Assembly (NCBI GenBank): GCA_905331475.1
Contig: CAJNYU010002050.1
Location: 1-64,000, forward strand
Origin: Rotaria socialis
Taxonomy: Eukaryota; Rotifera; Eurotatoria; Philodinida; Philodinidae
DNA: 64,000 bases
Reading direction: 5' to 3'
Part shown: piece after piece, positions 58,178-64,000 of the stretch
Layout of the letters: each line of letters begins with the position of its first letter
Position numbering within the stretch: the first letter of the stretch is position 1
Notes under the pieces: model-generated
The model's input: the letters and a program-made list of their open reading frames with translations, nothing else
Told to the model about the DNA's origin: nothing
Databases searched by the model: none
Made by a program: the position numbers and the translations under genes

Positions 58178-58870
58178 TTATAATTCTTTATGTTTAGAAA
58201 AAGCTAAATTAACAAGAAATGTTTGTCCAATGGCACATGTTATACATACACCGAGTATATCCATAATAACTTGAATGATAGGGCCTGCATGAGCAGCATC
58301 AATATGAAGAACACATTGTAGAACTATCGGAAGAAGTGTACCAAGTAAAATCGACGTAGTTATTATACAGAATAAAGCTAGACCAATGGTTACCGAAGGT
58401 AAAATTGCACCACGTTCTTCAAGCCATACGCGAACAAAACCAATCGATGTTACAGCGGTACCAATTATTAGAGCTGAAAATGTTTCTCGTATAATAAGTG
58501 ATCGAATTGAAAATGATCGAGATGTTGCTAAACGACGAATAACTAATACAGCTGCTTGATTTCCAGCATTTCCACCAGCACCCACAAGCATGGTTAAATA
58601 CATTGTGATTAAAATATGATGAGAAATGAGTTCCGAAAATGATTGTAAAATAAACGATGAACCCGATTGAAGCATTAATAAAAATGATAAAAGACAAACT
58701 CGAGAAAATATAGTGGTTTCTTCTTGAGGACCTACTTCTTTCTTCTCATCGATATCATCTAAACGATGACGAACATGATCAACGAATGTTTTCAATTCAT
58801 CCGATGATAATGATGAGAATTGTTCGTCGAATGTTTCAATTATTTTCAATGGACGATGACGTAATGACAT
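58178..58870 (-). CDS. MgtE-type divalent cation transporter, single transmembrane domain
   Basis: Single coding exon, about 230 aa from ATG 58870. The frame is open to 58909, but an acceptor-like caatttcag lies just upstream, so the 5' leader may be spliced. The MgtE transmembrane domain has five helices: the first near LLSFLLMLQSGSSFILQ, then the signature GAGGNAGNQAAVLVIRRLA, later IGLALFCIITTSILLGTLLP and DAAHAGPIIQVIMDILGV with the conserved Asp that lines the Mg2+ path. The N-terminal helical and CBS regulatory domains of bacterial MgtE are absent; a short charged N-terminus takes their place. The GGNAGNQ signature is like bacterial and algal MgtE rather than animal SLC41 (GLKGNLE-type, from memory), and only one domain is present, so it would have to dimerise. 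Horizontal acquisition is an inference. Confidence 0.75.
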   Translation of the reverse strand: MSLRHRPLKIIETFDEQFSSLSSDELKTFVDHVRHRLDDIDEKKEVGPQEETTIFSRVCLLSFLLMLQSGSSFILQSFSELISHHILITMYLTMLVGAGGNAGNQAAVLVIRRLATSRSFSIRSLIIRETFSALIIGTAVTSIGFVRVWLEERGAILPSVTIGLALFCIITTSILLGTLLPIVLQCVLHIDAAHAGPIIQVIMDILGVCITCAIGQTFLVNLAFSKHKEL

Positions 58871-59600
58871 GTTGACTAGTAAGATACGATCAATCTGAAA
58901 TTGTGTCAAAAAAAGATAACCAACATTTGAGACAATAATTAGTCTTATGTTTGTATGTGATAAGACATAGAAAAATGTCGTGTTAACGGATGCTTAGTAG
59001 CTTTTTTTCTTCTTTTTCTCATTCTGTTATAGATGTAACGTACTAGTTACTTCACAAGCATTCGGCATGAAGGAAAAAAAGAAAAATTACAGGACATATC
59101 AGTAAAGAGCAGTGATTATAATGAAAACAATGAATCATCGCTTATTCAGTTTTTTTTTGTTCTTTAAATCATCGATTTTATAGATTGATGTCACGTGAAA
59201 TAAAAACAAACACAGAAATCAAAGTTGACTTTCGACGATATTTAGTTTTTCGCTTAAAGGAATGCGAGAACATTAAGCCATTATTTGTCGAAAAAAAAAA
59301 GAATCGCATTGATGTCAGTGGGTTTTTGAACATTTCCAATCAATTGACTGCCAGATTGATTGTTTTCCTAACTATGATTGAGACAAGTAACATACTGAGT
59401 AGTCTCGTTTGGAAGTGACAAACATAATGGTTGTCGTTGTCAATATTATTGGTTAGAAAAAGCCAACAAGACAAAGAAACGCTGACAATTGAATTTGTCA
59501 ATAGAATGGTTTGGGGATCATTTCAATGTGCTATAAACTCCCATTAGAGAGTAAAGGATTATGCGGAACACAACCAAAACGAGTATTGCTATTGATATCG
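58871..59600. other. divergent intergenic region
   Basis: Lies between the MgtE-like gene (-) and K2P copy 1 (+). The 77-codon frame at 59185-59418 has no domain and I do not support it. Confidence 0.45.
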
Positions 59601-61254
59601 ATGCCAACTAACAGGTATAGAATACAAATTATAGCTTGAAATTGATTGAACGATTAAAGCTGCAGGGAGAATGAAAACAACAAAAAAAACATGAATAGTA
59701 GAAAAATACATTACAAGTACCCTTGACAGATTAACAAAGTCATTTATTGATAAAGAAACAAAAAATGAACTATGTCGCTAGTTATGATGTATCAGGTTAT
59801 GATACTCCTACGATTGCGCCTGTATGATTAATATCAAATTCTTCTTTTTTTTCTTTCTTAGCTTACAAATCTGTTTATTTGTTATAGTTTTCAATTATCT
59901 CTAGCAAACCATCTCATAGATCAGAAAAACCAAACGAATTAAAACTTGCTCCATTAGTATCATTCGATGAACATGGTGACATTCCAATTCCTACTACCCA
60001 TCGGCCACCTTCTTCAGTACTCATTACTACTTCTCAGCCAGACGCGATCGCTCCTAATTGTTATGATTTACGCAGCTGGAAAGAATTTCGAAAAAACTTT
60101 ACGCGATTCATTGTGCCATGTTTATGGTCACAATTAGGTTTATTTGTTTTAGTATTTGTTTATATTGCATTTGGTGGTCTCATTTTCTATTCGATCGAAT
60201 CTAAATATGAATCGCATAAAATTCAACAAATTAAAATAAAACATTTACACGGTATTCATAATATTCGTCAAATAGCTAACGATGAATTCAACTGGGTGTT
60301 AAATGCGTCGTTTGAATTACGATATGCGCTTTGGCGAGGTATGTTGTCGCGTCTCGATGGTAATGATAACGTTGGTTGGCGTGTACAAGTTCATATTGAA
60401 AGATTTGATCGGCTGATTGAAAATGAACTTGCACGAATGCAAGCTGAACAAGAAAAACTAACGGATAAACATGATTCAAGAACAGATGCAGCGTATAATC
60501 AAAAGTGGACATTTTCAACAGCTATGCTCTATTCAGCTACAGTTATTAGTACAGTTGGATATGGAAATATTACACCGAAGTCGATACTAGGCAAATTAAC
60601 AACATGTTTTTATGCTGCCATTGGAATTCCACTGATGATTATGTATTTAGCAAATACTGGTGATTTACTTGCATTTTTCTTCGTCAAATATTATTCTGTC
60701 ACAAGAAACTTAGTTGATCGCATCATTAGACAGCAATCACGACGAAGACGACGACGACAAGAACAACTAACGAATTTACCTTTCGAAGTCAGTGAAATTG
60801 CTTTGAAAAAGTTTAATAATTTCTTCGTTCTAAATTCTAGTTGGAACATCAAACTGTACAATATCAAGTACCTATCCCAGCTACACTGGGTATTCTTACT
60901 TTATATATTGTAGTCGGTGCTGCTCTGTTCTCCAATTGGGAAGGGTGGTCATATATCGATGCGGCTTATTTTTCATTTATTACATTTACTACTATAGGTC
61001 TAGGCGATTTAGTACCTGGCAAAGGAACATTAACAGATAATAAACATGGTAAATCAATTCTATGTGCTCTCTATCTTCTGTATGGTCTTGTTATAACGAC
61101 GATGTGTTTTAAATTATTACAAGATGATCTATTTGCTATTAAACGACGAATTTTTACACGCCTTGGTTTTGATGCGTATCAGTATTACTATCATTATCAT
61201 CACTTTCATAATAATCGTCGATATCTAATGCGTTTACGTGAAAACAACAAATGA
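59601..61254 (+). CDS. two-pore-domain potassium channel (K2P), copy 1
   Basis: The core is two exons, 59905-60787 and 60841-61254, phase 0 across a 53-bp intron. The region matching the start of copy 2 has no ATG here. A 14-nt exon 59601-59614 (MPTN plus AG) with donor ag|gtatag is in phase with the acceptor ctctag at 59904 and would give about 436 aa; this first exon is tentative. M1 is GLFVLVFVYIAFGGLIFY, with a long extracellular cap helix. The first pore filter is TVGYGN (STVGYGNITP), M2 GKLTTCFYAAIGIPLMI. The second pore filter is TIGLGD (FTTIGLGDLVPG) and M4 LYLLYGLVITTMCF. Two filters per subunit and the extended M1-P1 loop define K2P leak channels, which set resting potential. An Arg-rich stretch (RRRRRRQE) lies in the M2-M3 loop, and the tail is His/Tyr-rich. 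Confidence 0.88.
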
Positions 61255-61469
61255 CATTTCTTCTTTAGTTGTTGTCTCATTTTGAGTCCCGTTATTTTCC
61301 CAGTTGCTCAATAAAAAAAAGGAATTCAATATACTATACTTTCGTTGATTTTACTTTTTCTTCCCTCTGTTTTTGAATTGTATTTTCATTCCATCACCGT
61401 AAGTATCATCAACAGACTAGCGCATGTGGATATGAATATTTATTATCGAGGACAGTTTATGAGTGCAAA
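61255..61469. other. 3' spacer of K2P copy 1
   Basis: Short AT-rich spacer with caataaaaaa about 50 bp after the stop, a possible polyadenylation signal. Confidence 0.4.
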
Positions 61470-62440
61470 AACATATTCCATACTAAACCAAAATATGTAA
61501 ATATGTAGATAAACAAGAAAAACAACAACATATCATTGAGAGAGATTCTTTAAACAATGTATTTTTGCTTCGTTTTTTTTGTGGCAATTTTCTAGTTATA
61601 AGGAGTTCTTCAAATACATCGATCCCACCACCCTAGATAAACTGAAAATATTGGAATTTTTTCAAGATTTCGATTGATTCTTCTTTGACATAGCAAAAAA
61701 TAGCTATTAATTAATCATATTATATTAATATGCAAAGCAAACTAATGCATAATCATATGCATCATATCTTCGTTCTAATTTCATAAATCAGCAGAGCAAC
61801 AATAATGTTTGCGTCTTGTTCTGTTGACTGCAAAACTTGTTTTTTCAATTGATAATATTCTTACTATTATATTAGATATTGTACCAGTAAAAACTGCCAA
61901 AATAACATGATAAATAATCAATTTTCTTGTTAGTACTTTCATATGTTTGAAGACAAAAACAAAAATAGGCTGGAACATGGGCACGATAGAGACAAAAAAA
62001 CATAATTAACATATTCTACAAGATCAACAAAAATGAGAACAATATTTGTCCAATGCACTTGTAACCAAAATATCAATCGTGAATAATCATGATGTATAAA
62101 TCAAGCAGTTGCGAAACAGACAATCTCCTAATTCCCGAAACGTTCCTAATGTTGTCTCCAACTTCAACATGCTTTTGGATACAAGAATATCAACTATGGT
62201 CATGAACTGAACCGTTCAATAATCAATAATACTAGAACTGTACGTAAAACATTCTTTTCTTTTACTGATTTCAAGATCGTGCAAGAAGTTTTATCGCTCT
62301 GGAATCAGTAAGAGCATTTTCGCTGTGATAGTAGAGCATTGAATTTTAAGAATTTGATCAATATATTTCAATTGACCGAAACTATTGAATAGAATAAGAT
62401 TTCAGTTAAAGTTCCCAAAATGCACAGACCAAAAGAGAAC
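61470..62440 (-). pseudogene. decayed segment, copy B of a duplicated sequence
   Basis: Counterpart of 55590-56370. Here it lies directly upstream of K2P copy 2, whereas copy A is separated from K2P copy 1 by the fold-back repeat and the MgtE-like gene. The minus-strand frame at 61781-61984 ends with residues also seen in copy A (HYCCSADL). Stops interrupt the frame beyond that. Confidence 0.4.
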
Positions 62441-62454
62441 AATGAACATAACCC

Positions 62455-62678
62455 AGATCGAACAGTCCGGCCTGGAAACGGCCGGTTCCGGTTAGTTCCG
62501 TTGATTTTGTGGAAGCAGTATTCCGGTTGGAAATTTTTCCGGCGATTTCTGATCAATTCCTGCCGGAAAGCACCGAAACGTGGCAGGAATCCGCCGGAAA
62601 AGTCCGGCCGTATTTTTGACCGGAATACTGCTTCCATGTTCCAGCGATTTCCCGTGTTTTCCTGCAGGACATGGTGAC
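62455..62678. mobile_element. GC-rich, CCGG-rich palindromic insertion
   Basis: About 224 bp with base composition unlike anything around it (rich in ccgg, ccggtt and ccggaa). It can fold: ggaagcagtattccggt on the left faces accggaatactgcttcc on the right, and shorter ccgg arms lie further out. It interrupts the stretch that K2P copies 1 and 2 otherwise share upstream. No clear target-site duplication. The overlapping frames on both strands are by-products of the palindrome. Confidence 0.6.
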
Positions 62679-62844
62679 TTCTCACAGATCGAAAAATTCA
62701 TTTATTGATAAAGGAAAATAATCAATTATGGCCCTAATTAAAATGTACCTAGTCATCATGCTCCAACGATTGCACCTGTAAGATTAATATCAGCTTCTTT
62801 TCTTCTTTCTTAGGTTACAACTCCGTTTATTTTTATAGTTTAAA

Positions 62845-64000
62845 ATGATCACGAGCAAATCATCTCATCTATTAGCAGTGCCGAATAAATTACCATTTGC
62901 GCCATTAAAAACACGTGATGATCATGATAAAATACCACTTCCCATTATATATCGACTACCTTCTTCAATTCTCATTACTACTTCTCAACCAGATGCGATC
63001 GTTTCTAATTGCCATGATGTGCACAGTTGGAAAAAATTTCGAAAAAACTCTTGGCAACTCATGGTACCGCGTCTATGGTCACACGTAGGCTTATTCATTA
63101 TAGTACTGGCTTATATTGTATTTGGGGGTTTAGTTTTCTATTTTATTGAGTCGAACTATGAATCAACTATAGTTGAACAAATAAAAATAAAACATTTGCA
63201 AGGCATTCACAATATTCGTCAAATAGCTAACGATGAATTCAACTGGGTGTTAAATGGTTCGTTTGAATTACGATACACATTATGGCGAGGCATGCTATCA
63301 CGTCTCGATGGTTATGATAATGTTGGTTGGCGTGTACAAGTTCATATTGAAAAATTTGATCGGCTGATTGAAAATGAACTTGCACGAATGCAAGCTGAAC
63401 AAGAAAATTTGTTGGATAAACGTGATTCTGGAACAGATGCAGCCTTTAATCAAAAGTGGGCATTTTCAACAGCTATGCTCTATTCAGCTACAGTTATTAG
63501 TACAGTTGGATATGGAAATATTACACCGAAGTCGATACTAGGCAAATTAACAACATGTTTTTATGCTGCCATTGGAATTCCACTGATGATTATGTATTTN
63601 ACTTGCACGAATGCAAGCTGAACAAGAAAATTTGTTGGATAAACGTGATTCTGGAACAGATGCAGCCTTTAATCAAAAGTGGGCATTTTCAACAGCTATG
63701 CTCTATTCAGCTACAGTTATTAGTACAGTTGGATATGGAAATATTACACCGAAGTCGATACTAGGCAAATTAACAACATGTTTTTATGCTGCCATTGGAA
63801 TTCCACTGATGATTATGTATTTTTTTGTTAGTCGCATCGTCAGGCAGTAATCGCAACGGTTAGGACTTCAAACGAAATTACCCTTCAAAGTCAATGAGAT
63901 TAGTTTGAAAATTTTTTTGTTTCTAAATTTTAGATAAGACATCAAATTGTACAATGTCAAGTACCTATCAAAGCTATACTGAGTGTTCTCATTTTATATA
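62845..64000 (+). pseudogene. two-pore-domain potassium channel, copy 2 (decaying; crosses assembly N)
   Basis: A tandem duplicate of copy 1 with its own ATG at 62845 (MITSKSSHLL). M1 (GLFIIVLAYIVFGGLVFY), the cap region and first pore (STVGYGNITP) are intact. After the first pore the sequence hits an N at 63600, and 222 bases are then repeated exactly (63378-63599 equals 63601-63822). Beyond the repeat, M2 lacks the ANTGDLLAFFF stretch of copy 1, and a stop (taa at 63848) follows SRIVRQ. Further on, a splice acceptor and second-exon start (HQIVQCQVPIKA) are still recognisable up to the window end. So the second pore would not be translated: a pseudogene, unless the region is misassembled. 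Confidence 0.7.
63600..63600. other. single N (assembly junction with 222-bp exact duplication)
   Basis: The 222 bases on each side are identical, as expected when two overlapping contigs are joined by a gap character without merging. Confidence 0.9.

Noticed and set aside
59185..59418. 77-codon frame upstream of K2P copy 1
   Set aside because: Lys/Ile/Asn-rich with no family features and no conserved counterpart upstream of copy 2.
62368..62701. Three long open frames in the GC-rich block
   Set aside because: They arise on both strands from the palindromic, stop-poor GC-rich sequence; no domain.
1..64000. CRISPR arrays, operons, prokaryotic islands
   Set aside because: No regularly spaced repeats; genes are intron-bearing and eukaryotic throughout.
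1..64000. Telomeric repeat arrays
   Set aside because: No tandem TTAGGG- or TGTGGG-like array seen on either strand.

Overview
The window reads as a stretch of a compact, AT-rich metazoan nuclear genome, most likely a rotifer and probably a bdelloid. Genes are split by many short introns (often 45-80 bp, GT..AG). The gene set is animal-specific (merlin, two-pore channel, Aster/GRAMD1, K2P channels, carboxypeptidase Q). There is also a family with an N-terminal module, an ADP-ribosyltransferase-like fold and TPRs, which I associate with rotifers. The species is an inference; no rRNA or mitochondrial marker is present. Exon borders were worked out by hand from GT/AG sites, reading frame and remembered family sequences.

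Layout, left to right. 1-1742: no gene seen. 1743-2674 (+): ALKBH1-like dioxygenase. 3139-7041 (+): merlin (NF2). 7557-7732: a short hAT-like MITE. 9476-10739 (+): a small rhodopsin-like GPCR. 11208-12462 (-): MATH-domain TRAF-like protein. 13615-15135 (-): two copies of the rotifer-type N-terminal module, either two small genes or one. 16606-19015 (+): ENO4. 19825-24622 (+): two-pore channel, with one MITE and one dispersed repeat in its introns. 25908-30855 (-): GRAMD1/Aster. 32441-33097 (-): unknown Pro/Tyr/Ser-rich protein. 33607-33679 (-): tRNA-like sequence. 33779-35178 (+): CFAP97-like. 36001-36294 (-): small hypothetical. 38720-39250: second copy of the dispersed repeat, followed by a decayed EGF-repeat gene. 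40684-42668 (-): KDM4-like JmjN/JmjC protein with a CCHC knuckle. 42810-43198 (+): three tandem tRNA-Cys genes. 44193-45715 (+): carboxypeptidase Q. 45980-48143 (+): module + degenerate ART + TPR protein. 50286-51905 (-): XLF/NHEJ1-like. 52046-53932 (-): SLC25A11 carrier. 56678-57254: long fold-back repeat. 58178-58870 (-): MgtE-type transporter. 59601-61254 (+) and 62845-64000 (+): tandem duplicate K2P channels, the second decaying and crossing an assembly N.

The genes do not form an operon or one pathway. They are ordinary housekeeping and signalling genes mixed with family expansions and small non-autonomous mobile elements. I found no convincing multi-gene novel system. The best leads are the expanding N-terminal module family with a probably dead ART domain, the JmjC-plus-zinc-knuckle fusion, the tRNA-like sequences (one with a UUA anticodon), the dispersed repeat that nearly fills an intron, and the bacterial-type half MgtE.
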